Origin: Thinopyrum elongatum
Taxonomy: Eukaryota; Streptophyta; Magnoliopsida; Poales; Poaceae
Direction: 5' to 3'
DNA: 64,000 nt
NCBI GenBank assembly: GCA_011799875.1
Contig: CM022300.1
Span: 239,907,088 to 239,971,087 of the forward strand
Every line of letters begins with the position of its first letter. Positions within the stretch are counted from its first letter, which is position 1. Made by a program: the position numbers and the translations under genes. A model generated the notes under the pieces. That model was not told where the DNA came from. It saw only the letters and a list, made by a program, of their open reading frames with translations, and did no database searches. This document shows, piece by piece, positions 1 through 12,060 of this stretch.

Positions 1-660
1 CCCCACGCACCCACACCCCCAAAGATAGATAATGGGGCAAGTCATGTTACGGACTCGCCTCCTCATGCGACGCCGCGGCACGCCGCGTCGTCCCTTGCCA
101 CGGCTCATTCCTGGCTCGGCCTCACCGGGATGGGGGAGGGGGGTCCCGACCCCCTCCCCCGGCTCGGCCTCGCTCTAACGCGGCAGTGAGCTTATTTGAC
201 AGGCGCCGTGCGGTTATTCTGTTTCCCCCCTTCTCCATGCACCCACACCCCCTAAGATAGATAATGGGGGCAAGTCCATGCAAGGAAGATGTGTCAGTAC
301 AACTATGCCCCTCGGTGCGGTGCTGGTTTTCCCCCTAAAAAGAAAGATAATGGGGGCAAGTCCATACAAGGAAGATGTGTCAGTACAACTATGCCCCTCG
401 GTGCGGTGCTGGTTTTTCCCCTAAATAGATAGATAATGGGGCAATTCATGTTACGGACTCGCCTCCGCATGCGGCGCCGTGGCATGCCTCGTCGTCACCT
501 GCTACGGCTCGTTCCTGGCTCGGCCTCGCCGGGATGGGGGAGGGGGGGTTCCGACCCCCCTCCCCCCCGGTTCGGCCTCGCGCTAACGCGGCAGTGCCCA
601 CGTTAGGACGGAGAATCAGTGCACTCGTTTGCCTACGCAGTGCGGTATTTCTGTTTCCAC
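1..660. repeat. A/B composite tandem array, left remnant
   Basis: This is the end of an A unit, a full A (about 36-260), two B units (about 262-432) and a second A (from about 441). Each unit opens with GATAGATAATGGGG and CAAGTC. The sequence is clean, unlike most of the larger array at 12061-24052. Its private variants match the units at about 18770-19500: CTCCTCATGC, GAGCTTATTTG, GCCGTGCGG, and the pair CTAAATAGAT with GCCCACGTT. The second A switches near 600-625 to sequence of the last A of the large array (CACTCGTTTG, then CACACCCCC), as if the units between had been collapsed. No coding capacity is credible. Confidence 0.85.
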
Positions 661-1189
661 ACCCCCCATCACACACGACCGCCGAATAAAAAAAAGATAT
701 TCTTTAGAGTCCAAAAAATTGTGTCATTGGACGAACTATGCACTCGTTGTGTCGCTATAGTCTCACAGCCAGATGGTTCAAAAAAATCAATAAAAAAATG
801 CTGAAAAATGAGAACGAAGAGAAAGCGAGGAAACACACTAGTAAAAGATGTCAGTTCAACATGAGCGATACATCACTTCCCTAAATAAGAAAAATAATGC
901 TTATATTAGGCAAAAAAAATCATAAAAAAAGATAGAAGAAAAATATGCTAAGACTCAAAAACATAATTGATACCGGTCCCAGTGACAAAGCGTCCGGCCC
1001 AGATCGCAGGTTGGGGTACTAGCTCAAGGCAACAGCCGCAACACCAACGTATTGTTCCTGGTTGTACCACGGGCTGCGAGTGGCACAAGCGGGCGACCAG
1101 GGGCCACAGTCATGAGTATAGTGCGACGCCGTGTATAAGCGCTCAGTAGGTAGTTAGAGAGTTTCGACCAGTAGCACTCGACAGGGGAG

Positions 1190-1238
1190 GCGCGTTAGTA
1201 CAGGTTGAGTACGCCCCCTCGCTTTAGGCGAGGGGACT
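1190..1238 (-). promoter_or_regulatory. Damaged copy of the snRNA-type promoter
   Basis: This is the copy 1 counterpart of the USE and TATA pair at 24461-24504. On the minus strand the USE-like element reads AGTCCCCTCG instead of AGTCCCACCTCG, and the TATA box is not recognisable. The damage fits sequence error. Confidence 0.35.
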
Positions 1239-2109
1239 AACCAGAGGACAACGCACGGGTCCATCAGGCGCCCTCAAAATAACAGCCCGTAGCGGGCCCA
1301 TTGGGCCACAAAGTGGACGCACTATCCTTCACCCTTCGCCAACTACCCCCCACCTAAGACCCGTTGATAAGCGGCGGGGCAAAAGAATATAAACTAACAG
1401 ACTAAGAAATGGTTTCCGGGGAAATGAATATAGATAAAAAGTTACAAAAGGGGGACACTTTTCGTTGTAAAAAAATCAAACAAAAAATACTTTTTTTAAA
1501 TTAAACGTAGAATTGAGAAAAAAATTCAGAAACAATTTTTAAAAAGTTCTCAACTAAATCTTAAGTTCAAGTAAAATTAGTACTGTGCATCAAAGATTAA
1601 ATTCTTTTTAGTATTAAAAAATGCTAGAGACTACACTATCATAAAATAAATTGTGCGTCTAAATTCTTGTCAATAGTAAGAAAAATGCTCTACAACAAAT
1701 GAATGCAGTTGGCCATTGACATCCAAATAGTTCAGTACTATCATTAACATCATGCAGTTCACAAACTCAACCCAAGGGGTCTACATCCATCATCAGCGTA
1801 TATTTTTCGTGTGCGAGCTATGTACATGAAAATATCCCAAAAAAACAAAGGATGCGCTCAGTTCAACTATAATTGGTTCCAATTCAAATATAAAAAATAT
1901 AAAAAAAATAGTTGTGCTTGACCAAAATAGGAAGCATTACATTAATAAAAATCAACATACAATAACATACGAACAAATTGTCCCAAACCATCTGGTAATA
2001 CCATAGAATTCAACCATCTCACACATTGTTTAAAAGAAAAAATATCGCAACATAATCAAACGCACACAATCTCACAACCAAGCGTCATTTGCCACATTTA
2101 AACCACAAG

Positions 2110-2960
2110 CACATAATTCCTGAACGCCAGAGAGTCATCTTCCTGGAGAACATAACCATAACCACATCTCCATCCTCATTCAATTCCAGACTCTGCCACA
2201 AACTCCTTCCACCCACTAGTTAGGTTGATGCAACCATCAAGTCGATGTGGTAGCAACTTCCATCAACTGATACTCGTTTTTGTCTGAAGTCTCCATCTTC
2301 TCTACCCCCGAATAGGAGCAACATCCTGATTCTGGTGACATTTTTCTGCAAATGGCCATGGCAGCTAGAAAATAAAGTGAACACCTGACATAAACTGAAT
2401 ATTTGCACAGATCTAGGAACTGTTGCATAACAAAGTGAAAAAAAATATCTGAACCAAAACAAAAACACCAACCCAACTAGTCATATGTCTGACTAAACTG
2501 AAGAATATACTATCAATACCCATACAGTAAAACATCTGACAAAAACAGAACAAGGATTATACCAAAAATGGATAAATTACTGTTAAGTAATGAACAGATA
2601 CACACACACAATCCACTGTTACTTCTGATAAAACTAAATAAATATTATAGACAAACACTATGATAAAACTAACTACAGATTCATCCATGGATTCAAAATG
2701 AGACCTAAAAAAGAAGAAAACAAAAGAATAGAAACACATACCTGATTCCTCCAAGTCCCCACCGTCAGGCAACAAACTAGGGTGCAACAACACCATGGTT
2801 GCTGTACAGCAGACACGAAAGTTGCCCACGACGCTGACTCTCGGTGAGCTCCAAACCAAATTCGTACACACAGTGCCTTCAGCTATGCGCGCCATCTTTG
2901 CGAGACATCCGCATGAACAATCCTCCATGGAAACATAGGAAAGGGAAGAAATAACAGAGA
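2110..2960 (-). pseudogene. B3-domain gene fragment, copy 1
   Basis: This is the counterpart of 25371-26203. The residues METSDKNEYQLMEV are readable, but the W-F and GD signature of the B3 half-domain falls in other frames because of small insertions and deletions. The upstream exon (starting MEDCSCGCLAKMARI, about 2926) ends in a good donor, CAG followed by GTATGTG. That donor is cleaner here than in copy 2, so each copy corrects the other in places. See the copy 2 entry for domain details. Confidence 0.45.
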
Positions 2961-4695
2961 GAAGAGGGAGGAACCTGATCTGATTCTGGAAGAAGGAAGA
3001 AAAAGGAGGGGGAGACTGAGCCACACACCACACATAGATGGATAATTTTATAGCCAGGAAGACCGCAGATATAAAATAATAAATAGGCTAGTGGGACCCA
3101 GCTGGTAGAAAATAGTTATTATACAAGTCATACAACATTGACCGCAAACAGTTCAACTTCAATAAAAAAGCAGATGCACAGTTCAATATAATTGTTGGTC
3201 AGCACATACGGCAGCATTTCAAAGTGCACATACCAATATATGTAGATAAAACAACTCATTCAGAGGTAGACACTTGAATTCATTTAGTCATTCATCATCT
3301 GCCCTCACAACACAATCTTAAAACATAAAATTCAGTACTTCAGTCATAACGATCAAAAAACGACGCATTTGGCCGCTGGTGATGGATGTGGAGCCGTGGC
3401 TCGCTCTCACCCCTAGCCCCACTGATGATCTGTTATGGTTCCTTTCCCCTGCCCTATGGGAAAAGTAGCTCCAGTTCATTGGATTGCAAGTATCCCATCA
3501 CCCTCACGAGCAAGGCATCTGTTTAAACTCTCATCCCCTTCCTCCTCGGCAGCATGTCGTTGCCCTTTGCCTGTGCCCTGCGCCTCCTCCTCCTCCTCTG
3601 CTCTGGCTACTGTCCGAGCCCTCACATCAACGGCATCCCCCTCCTCCTCTATGACCTCTCCTAGCTCAGGATTTCACTAGCTTTTCTTTGGTGCAGTCTG
3701 GTGATGAAAGTGACGAGGGCAGGGGCTTTATATTGCAAAGTTGTAGATGGTTGGGTAGCGCACCGCGAAACTATACTACTACTCCGATGTCATGCCAAAC
3801 ATTTAATACAACTTGACACGGAGCAGTTCCAACTACACATACGGCAGCCATTCAAACAACACTGAAAACACGCACTTAATTACACAGTTTTGACCAGATT
3901 ACAGAAATCGTAGGTACAGTCAGCCACCATACAACACCTCCGCCACAACAACCAATCACATGGGTCTGGGGTAAAACACTCAAGAAGTAAAATTGACAAA
4001 CACAAATAGTTCATACAATCCTCACCACCAATATGTCCTGCACGCCAATTCGAAAATAAAACATAGATAAAAGAAAACACATTTGCATCGTGGCCATGGC
4101 CAATGACCACAGACCGACCAAGAACTTCTAAATCAGAATTACATGAAAGAATCTCCAAAAACTCTAACACACCGATCATTCTCCACATCCCAATTACCAC
4201 ATAAAACAACAAAGCGGACGTAAATCGACGCTACTGAACACCACGGTAAACACAAACGCCCGCAACACCTCCGCCCAAATACCCACGCCTCACTTCGGTG
4301 ACTTCAAGATCGCAAAACACGAACATGTCAGCGCGCGCACTGTGGGGAACCCCGTCCATGTCTCTCTGGCAAACGAATGGCCCGCAAGCACCCCCGAGAA
4401 CCCCCGGAAGCTCCCCGTTGAATCCCCTGTTCCGTCCATCGAAGATGCAGAAGATCAGTTCAGGTGGTAACCATGTCGTCCAACCTGTCCCTTCGTTAGT
4501 TCAAGTGGTAATATTCTGTTACCGCAAACAAATAGCCCAGATGTATATATATTAATATATGGAAAAGCAAACCTATGAAACAATCTTGTGAGGTAGCCAA
4601 TCATAGCCACATGTTGGCTTGGGATCTGATCCAACTTTCCTCCTCTGTTAGCATTCTTCTTGGCATTTTAAGCTATCACTAGTTATTTCCTCTTA

Positions 4696-5886
4696 GAGCA
4701 TCTCAGTGGCTTGTGTATGTGGTAGTCTAAGCCAAATATAGACTACGAGAGGTGAAAAAACGCACTCCAGCGCTGGTGTATGAAGGTATTCTAATTTTAG
4801 ACATCCATCAACAATCGCTACCAAAATCGTTGTCCCACATTTGGACCGACCGAGACACGAGCAAACCACAACTGCCTGGCACCCTAGCTCTACTCCCCCC
4901 GCGCATTTGAGACGAGGAGGACCGCGCCCCCCCTGCCCCGGCTCGCCGCCGCGAGGGATGCCCGTTTCTTCGATTCGTAGAGAATAGAGTGACCAGAGAA
5001 GAGAGTGATGGGGCGCGAGCGCGCGCGGATCGACGCGAGCGGTGGCGGCTGCAGGGAGGGCGCGAGCGCGCGGCTACGAGGGAGGGCCGTCGACTGCGGC
5101 TGTCTGCAGGGGGGTGCCGACCGGTCGCGCATGTCTGTGGCGCTCGTCGGAGTCTGCTGCGTCCTGCCTTCTCCTCTACGCATTCTCACACCCATCGGCG
5201 GCTGGCTTGTATTTACCGCTCGCTTTGAATGCTCTCCTCTCTGTATCTATATTGTTGATACTGTTTTTTAGTTTTGCTGCTACTTGTCCTCATATATACT
5301 AATTGATTTGTTGTTTTTTGGCAGTGAAAAACTCAATGACGATAACTCATTGAATTGTTGTTGTGTGTGCAGATGGAAAAATCAAATGAGAGACTCACAA
5401 TGAACAACTCCTCATTTTTCTTGACATGATGAATGTGGGATCGAGTGACATAATTGGGTTGGAACACCAAATTGCAGCCCAATCGGGGAACTACTGACGT
5501 CCAGCTTGGACCACCATGGCGTCGACGTTCCCCTGCTTCTTCCTCCTCGCCTCGCGCCTCTGCGAATGCTACAAGAATGAGTTCGTCGTCGTCGGATGAA
5601 GACGACAACGAATTCTGTCATATTCACAGAAGCAATGTTTTACTCTCATCTGTTGTGAGATAGAGGACAGAGGAATTCAGGAGAGAATGACCAGGATTGG
5701 TGGTATGAGAGAGGAGGGTGGTAATATAAGACCTGGAAATAGAGCCGTTGCAAATAGAGCCGTTGGAAATATAGACTATCAATTTAGACAATCCGCTGGA
5801 AACAGTTGTCTAAATCAAAAAAATTTAGACCATCGTCTATATGAAGATATAGACTACCAAATACACACATGCCACTAGAGATGCTC
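4696..5886. mobile_element. PIF/Harbinger deletion derivative, copy 1
   Basis: This is the noisy counterpart of 27979-29202. The left TTA is at 4693-4695. The left inverted repeat has lost bases (GAGCATCTCAGTGGC), and the right flank reads TAG where copy 2 has TTAG. Confidence 0.7.
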
Positions 5887-6168
5887 TAGTGCAAACTGGA
5901 CCACCACGCATGTGAGTAGCCACTAGGCTGAGCCCACTAGGCTGGCACGCCTGCGCCCACTTCAGACCATCGACCCATGAGAGGAAGAAGGTTCCCACGA
6001 GCCGACAGTGCCTAGCCCACAAAAGGTTCCTACAACTTTTTTTTCGCCTTCTTTTTTCTGTTATACTGTTATAACCGGCAGTCGTTCTCCATCACCCGTC
6101 GCTCTCTCTCTCTCCCCGTTCTCTGTCCTTATCTAGATCCCACCGTCTTGCGTTTGTGCGGAGCAACG

Positions 6169-7110
6169 ATGGCAGCACCGCGAGCTAGGGGAGCGCAGAG
6201 GGGGATTGGCGGCCTCTACCAGGCCGCGTGTGGCATGATGTGGATGAAACGAACGTCGTTGGCGGCGGGCGAGGCTGAGATGGTGGGGTGGCGGAGACGG
6301 AGGAGCACATCGGTGATCCAGATCGAGGTAGGGGGGTGAACATCATGCACGATTCATCCTATCCCCTTCCTTTTTTTTCGAGATTCCAAAGCAAATTCTG
6401 CATTCTATCTGGTTTTTAAGATTGCATCCACTGACTTTCTTTTGCAGTCCCGGAACAAGAAGTGCGGCAGTCAACCGTGCTGGCTGCCTGCCTAATGAAC
6501 TCCTTCAACATCCATGAGGACAACTTGAAGTAGTTTTAATTACCATCATCCAAATCACTCCTGACATTGTGTTGGAAGCCTGTTTTTTTAAGAAAAAACA
6601 ATTCCCTCGTCATGCTGATTCATACATTTCGCCCAGTTATCGAGAAAGCGCCAATTCAACCATCCAATCCAGTTCAACCAGGTATGTCAAGCCATATCCT
6701 GCTTTGTGGTTTCAATCAGGTATGCTCATGACATTTACCAATTCTTTTCTTATAGCAGAGCCAGTATCCACGTGTCCGTGACCGCCGATTTCTTGCATGG
6801 CCTTCCAGGGGAAGACCGTCAAGGATGGCTGGTAAAACATTCACAGATCGGCCTGGCAAGTCAAATCCTGTCTAAACATTAGATACACGATTTAATTTAT
6901 TAACCTTCTTCTTCATTACACAAATAAGGTACCCTTCTGGCCATGGTGACATCTTCCATCCCCGATGAACACGCCAAGCTCGATCTTAGGCTACTACGCC
7001 ATTGATACGGGGGAGTGGAAGAGGTGTAAATCGTGCCACTGGATGTTGGTTGCCGGGCTTGATGGAGTGATTAGGGACATATTTTGTTGTCACCGGCCAT
7101 CTCCGTGATG
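6169..7110 (+). pseudogene. UGPase chimeric fragment, copy 1
   Basis: This is the counterpart of 29487-30429. It has the same ATG context (GCAACGATGGCAGCACC) and the same exon order, but many small insertions and deletions break every exon. Recognisable pieces include NSFNIHED and GHGDIF in shifting frames. It is useful only as a second noisy observation of the same locus. Confidence 0.6.
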
Positions 7111-7775
7111 GAGCAGTGCCAAACACCATCTTGCATGTACTACTTGTTTGAGCAAACGTTTAACCCTTGTAATTTTGGGAGACTCGATAAGGCATCAAGT
7201 GTCTTCAATATTGCTGTTAGGAAATACTGATGATGAAGTCATCTGCCTTTGTCGAGGATTGTCTGGTGCCCTCCGGATGGGCTTTTGTGCTGCATTCAGT
7301 TTTGAGTATATCACTTATTCCTGGGCAGAATGTATTTTGTTTTAAGAAGAGTAGAAAAATGTTCAGTGTGTGTTTTTATATATGAGTAACCAAAAAAATA
7401 TATCTCAAAACTTGTTGCCAAAAATAGAACAACTCACGTCTTGCTCGCAACTAGACTAGAAATACCAATTAATCTTTTCCTTGAAATAGATTGTCTTTGT
7501 CGCATAAGGACTACAGAAAATTTGCATTAAGACATTCAAAGCTACAAGACAAAGTATAACATTTTTTTTGGTCTAAAATAACACACGTACAGACTTTTAT
7601 CATATATGTAATTTGTATGTACTAGCCTCATAAATCAGTTATGTTTTTGTAGAACGGAGGATAGTCCATCGCATGGAACATCCACACGGCCTGTAGGTCG
7701 TCGATAAGAATTATACACCTCAAATAGGACTTATTAGATGTGTCCATGCCCAACATTATGAAAAAATAATATATT

Positions 7776-8072
7776 TTGCAGTCTGGTTTTGAAAATGTTG
7801 GTGTGCTAGTTAGGAGGAACAACTACATGGAAATTAGTCTACAAGATGTAAAAATTTTATGTTCATATCATGTTCTCTTGGTTGATGGATTCAAACCTCT
7901 CTTTTTCTCCGTGAATGTCGGCAATTATCAAACATGTAAAGTTTCTTCTGGAACTTCAGCCCGGCATGTATTTAATAGGAGTAATAGTTTTAGGCCACCA
8001 TTAGAAGTGCATATAAAGGCACATTGTCCTCACCCAGCAGACAAACAAACAATTCTCTACCTGAACCCATGA
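7776..8072 (+). other. Open frame of 98 codons, unrecognised
   Basis: An open frame containing NVGVLVRRNNYMEISLQD and VNVGNYQTCK. The equivalent stretch of copy 2 (about 31105-31340) lacks several short blocks and is not open. I recognise no family. It could be coding sequence damaged in copy 2, or a chance frame in intergenic DNA. Confidence 0.2.
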
Positions 8073-8615
8073 TGAAGAATCCTTGTAGTTTGCCTAGATC
8101 TTGGGTTCCAATTACACAGAAAGAACTGAATTTACCAGGTTCTGATGAGCATCTTGAACTTATACCATCTAAAAATCTAGAAAGTACACCTCCTACCAGG
8201 CAGGTTTATCACTGTGCACAAATATGATTATACTTGACTACCCATGAGATAGACACTTCTACCGAAGTCAGTGTTGATTTTTTGTGAGTCAAGCCTATCG
8301 GGCAATTGTTCAAAAAAGAGTCTATTCTGTAATTTGATATGCCTCAAGCCTGATTTCCCATCCCATCCTATCCACTTTTCCCTCAAATCAGCTTTTACTG
8401 TTCTTCTTGTTTTCTACACATGAAGCATGCTAATTGATTTCTCTCCTACAGATGTAGGTTCGGCTTTTTTTGGCTCTGAATGCACTTGATACTATGACAA
8501 AGATGTAGTTTCCACTATTGGACACATAGAACACAAGAGAACAAGCCTCCTGCTAGCTACTACCACATGGTAAACAAGACATGGTCTTTTTGGGTCCAGA
8601 AGTACCATTCAGACG

Positions 8616-9859
8616 GCTGAGTGATTATAGCAAAAACTACCACATTATGGCTAGTCAAACAAAAACTACCACTTTTTTTGATGTTTCAAATACCTACCAA
8701 CTTTTGGTTCTATGTTCCAAAAAACCTCTAATGGTTTGACAGTTAAGTTTTAAGCTAGATATGACAGCTCCGCCAACTGTCAGGTGAACCGTTAGGTTAC
8801 CGTTGACAGGTCATGACAGGTGGGGCCCAAATAATTTAAAGAAGCAAGCAGGTCCCTGTTATATTTTCAAAAAAGAAATTGGTCCTCTGTTAAAATTAAA
8901 AAACTCAAAAAAACGCAACAGGTACAACTCGCCAGCGACGTTGTCCGTCGGAGCCGATGTGCTGGTCCGCCGGCGGTTGCCTCTGGCCGTGGCTGCTGGG
9001 CGGCCATGGCCCCCCCGCAGCAGCAGTTGCTGCATCTCGCGCCGCCCGGCTGCTGTCGCACAGGGCCGCATCTGCAAACCGCCCTGGCTGCTGTGCCGCC
9101 GTAGCCACCCCGTTGTGCTGCTCACCCTTCCGGTCTGCTGGTCGCAGGGGTCCGCGTGGTTGTTCTAGCCTGCCGCGGGCTATGGTCCGTCGGACCGTTC
9201 CCGTGGCTGCTCACCCTGCCCGGGTGTTGGTCCCCGGTGCTTCCCATGGTATGTTCACTCACACCCCGGCTGTTGGTCCCCTCGGTAGCTCCCCGGGTGT
9301 TCGGCTCGCTGTGCGGCGCGTGGCTGTAGCTTGCAGCGGCAATGCGCGACCTCCCCATCGATGGAGGCTGTCAACTGGCTGCTGAGAACGCGGCTGGCGC
9401 GGCAAAAGAAAAGATGTAAACGGTGGAATGTACGTTGGCTGGCTTCCAATCGGTGCTGATTGCCATGATGTTGGAGTCCAAGGGCTCTGCATGTGACGCG
9501 GAGCACCCCTCCAATGGCATGCAGTGCGCGGCGGACCTGTGGCCGACTATGGTGTCTCCTCACATCGGGAATTAGACGATTAAGTTAAGGAAGGAGTAAA
9601 AAACCAGGGGGGGGGGGGAGGGGAGAAAATAGAGCTGACATGGGGGTCCTAATGTAAGTTAACGGTCAAACAAACAGGCAACTACGGTTTATTTAAGGGC
9701 GGGCCCACCTGTCATACACCGTATCATTTAAATCACAGGTTCATCTGAGTTTTTTGGACAGCAAACCAAAAAATAATGGTGTTTTTGAAACATCAAGAAC
9801 AAATGGTATTTTTTGTTGACCTATCCCGTTAATGTGGTATTTTTTTTTTCCTATATCTC
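8616..9859. mobile_element. Mutator-like element 1, copy 1
   Basis: This is the counterpart of 31864-33049. The long inverted repeats (AAAACTACCAC types) are visible at both ends. The target duplication is degraded to ATTCAGACG on the left and ATTTCATAGACG on the right. Confidence 0.65.
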
Positions 9860-10470
9860 ATTTCATAGACGCAAAAATAGAAAGACATTTTTATTCATGT
9901 CCCCTTTTAAAGAGCAACTCTAGTAAAGAATCGGCATAATCGGGCAACAAGTATGCTCGACAGTAATCTCCCGTCTAGAGTAAGCTAGGTTGATCGACAT
10001 AAGTACTAGAATTTTATTCCTTTGCTTGATTTTGTATAGAGTTGAAAATCTAGTATAAATGTTCGGATGCAGGTTGCTACTAATTTAAGGCGTGTCATCA
10101 CCCTTCACAGACACGCCCGAATGTGTCTATGAACTGTTTGAGGGATCATATTTTTATAATGCTGGTAGATGCTCTTTAGGCTGTCATCCCATTTAGACAT
10201 GGAGTCCAGGTCGATGTTTTTGGTGCTTGGGTCTGGTCGTGGTTGCGTATATAAGCACACGTAGGTCTAGTCTTTTTATACGAACAACTGTGAACCTAAG
10301 ACTGCCTGCGTTGCAATGAACCTGACCTGTCGCTAACCTCTCTCCCCGTTAGCCAGGCTGGTTCGCCTTTTGCACGCCGCTCAATGCGCTGGTCGCCGTG
10401 AGCATAGACGCTTCATCGCCAAGCCTGTTTCGACAGGAACGAGAATCAAGTGTTGACCATCACTGTCAGC

Positions 10471-11470
10471 GGCTAAATATTGGCTGTTTTTGACCTTTGG
10501 GTCAGAGTTTTAGCCTGATTTAAACCCTACTTTCGTAAAAATTCGGGTCTTACCATTTTTTTCCTATCTTCGTAGTCGTGGCGTATAGTATTATCAATCA
10601 CCTACGCCAAGGCCATGACGGTAGACTTAAAAACTGTCCGTCATCTTCATTTAAGTGAAAATACTCCCCCCCCTTAATTCACTACCTAAACTTAGTGCTA
10701 TATACTTACTATCTACCCTAACTACGCCCACTCAATCGATGGGAGCCCTTTACATCCGTTGCCTTAATATCTATAACTACTCCTAACTCGCCAGAATGCA
10801 TGGAGGTGTAAACCTACCGTCAAAGATCTTGACGGTAGGTCTCTGGCAACCTCTTTTTCTTCGCCTTCTCTTTTGCATGCGTCACTTTCTTTCTTTTTTC
10901 CTGTGTTTTGGTCTGTAGCATAGCACAACTTTTCACAGATCACTTTAGCTACTAGTCGCACGATCGTAGCTAGTCCGGCCGGGCTGACTGCAAATGTATA
11001 TGGTCTGGAGCTACCTGGGCTGGCTGCCATCATGCAGCTTTGCAGGAAGAGGCAATAGCCAAGAATCGTTGGAACATGCCATTTTTTAAGTTAAAAAAGA
11101 GCAAGTCCTCGCATTGGATGGAACGTGCTGTGTACTGTTCGGGTCTTTTGCGCTGGCACGGTTTCTTGTGCGTGCGCCCTAGTGCAGAGGGTTACCGCCC
11201 AAGGAATGTGGCGGTAGATTACTCCACGGCCTACCGTCAGAAACGTTTGGTGGTAGTGGTATTTTCTTTGCCTAACAAGCTTCACACGTTTAGTGAACGG
11301 CGCGTCAAGTCCTACCGACCATACACCATTGAGGCAGTAGGGTAGCGAGTCCCTAATGCCCGTCCGTGATGATTGCGGTAGAAAAACTGGTCAGATCTCA
11401 AAAAAATTACGAAGTATGGTCAAAATCCGGCTAAACTTTGACAAAAGGGTCCAAAACAGCAATTTTAGCC
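10471..11470. mobile_element. Mutator-like element 2, copy 1
   Basis: This is the counterpart of 33640-34479, with the same 9 bp target duplication ACTGTCAGC at 10462-10470 and 11471-11479. It is about 160 bp longer. Most of the excess is a G-poor stretch around 10665-10790 that copy 2 lacks. Confidence 0.75.
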
Positions 11471-12035
11471 ACTGTCAGCTGGCCGCCAAGTTCGAAGTAG
11501 ATTGTCTCATGCATGTTAGAAAAAACCACTCGCGTCATTTATCCTGGTCTGTCGTGTCGAGACTTTTCTTTTTCTTTCTTCCGCATTCTTTTTTTTTAGT
11601 TATTCCTACTTTCTATTCATGTAACAAACATTATCGCCATGAGTCACCGTGTAAACTAATTTTTTAACTTTCATTTAGAGCGAATTTTTTGCCGTTGTCT
11701 ACGTTTTTAATCTTGTTGATGATGATATCCACCAAGATAACACGTCGTGTTTTTAATACCCTTTCGGTATCTCTCTGAATATCCGACTTGGAGTGTGAAC
11801 GATTTTTCAATCCCGCACATAGCAGAGAAAGGATAGGGTAGAGTGAAGAAAAACGGTAACATCAACACAGAGGCAGGGGTTGTGGCGAATCCCCCATGGA
11901 GCAGCTGGATGCGCCTCGTGTGGTGTGTCCCTGGCGCGGCATCATTACTGGGTCCGTTGTGCGGTGGCAGCCGGTTGACCCCATGGCGGCGGGTGCTATG
12001 GTAACCCCACGCTCCCCCCCGCTGCACTATGAGCG

Positions 12036-12060
12036 NNNNNNNNNNNNNNNNNNNNNNNNN
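12036..12060. other. Assembly gap, 25 N
   Basis: Exactly 25 unknown bases lie between the end of segment copy 1 and the large A/B array. A fixed short gap placed where both flanks carry the same locus is typical of a gap-filling step in which left and right extensions were not recognised as overlapping. Confidence 0.95.

Larger units (their letters stand above)
661..12035. repeat. 11 kb segment, copy 1 (probable false duplicate of 24053-35035)
   Basis: The whole stretch aligns by eye, in the same order and orientation, with 24053-35035. Differences are dominated by one- to few-base insertions and deletions spread evenly over coding-like and non-coding DNA, with few substitutions. Reading frames open in copy 2, such as the B3 fragment and UGPase exon 1, are broken here. 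Target duplications perfect in copy 2 are damaged here. Copy 1 stops at the N gap, and copy 2 continues without a break past the equivalent point near 35025. I infer an uncorrected long-read extension of the left contig, not an independent locus. Confidence 0.8.

Noticed and set aside
8859..9563. Overlapping open frames on both strands in copy 1 of Mutator-like element 1
   Set aside because: They are products of GC-rich repetitive sequence and sequencing noise. The copy 2 minisatellite gives a simpler explanation.
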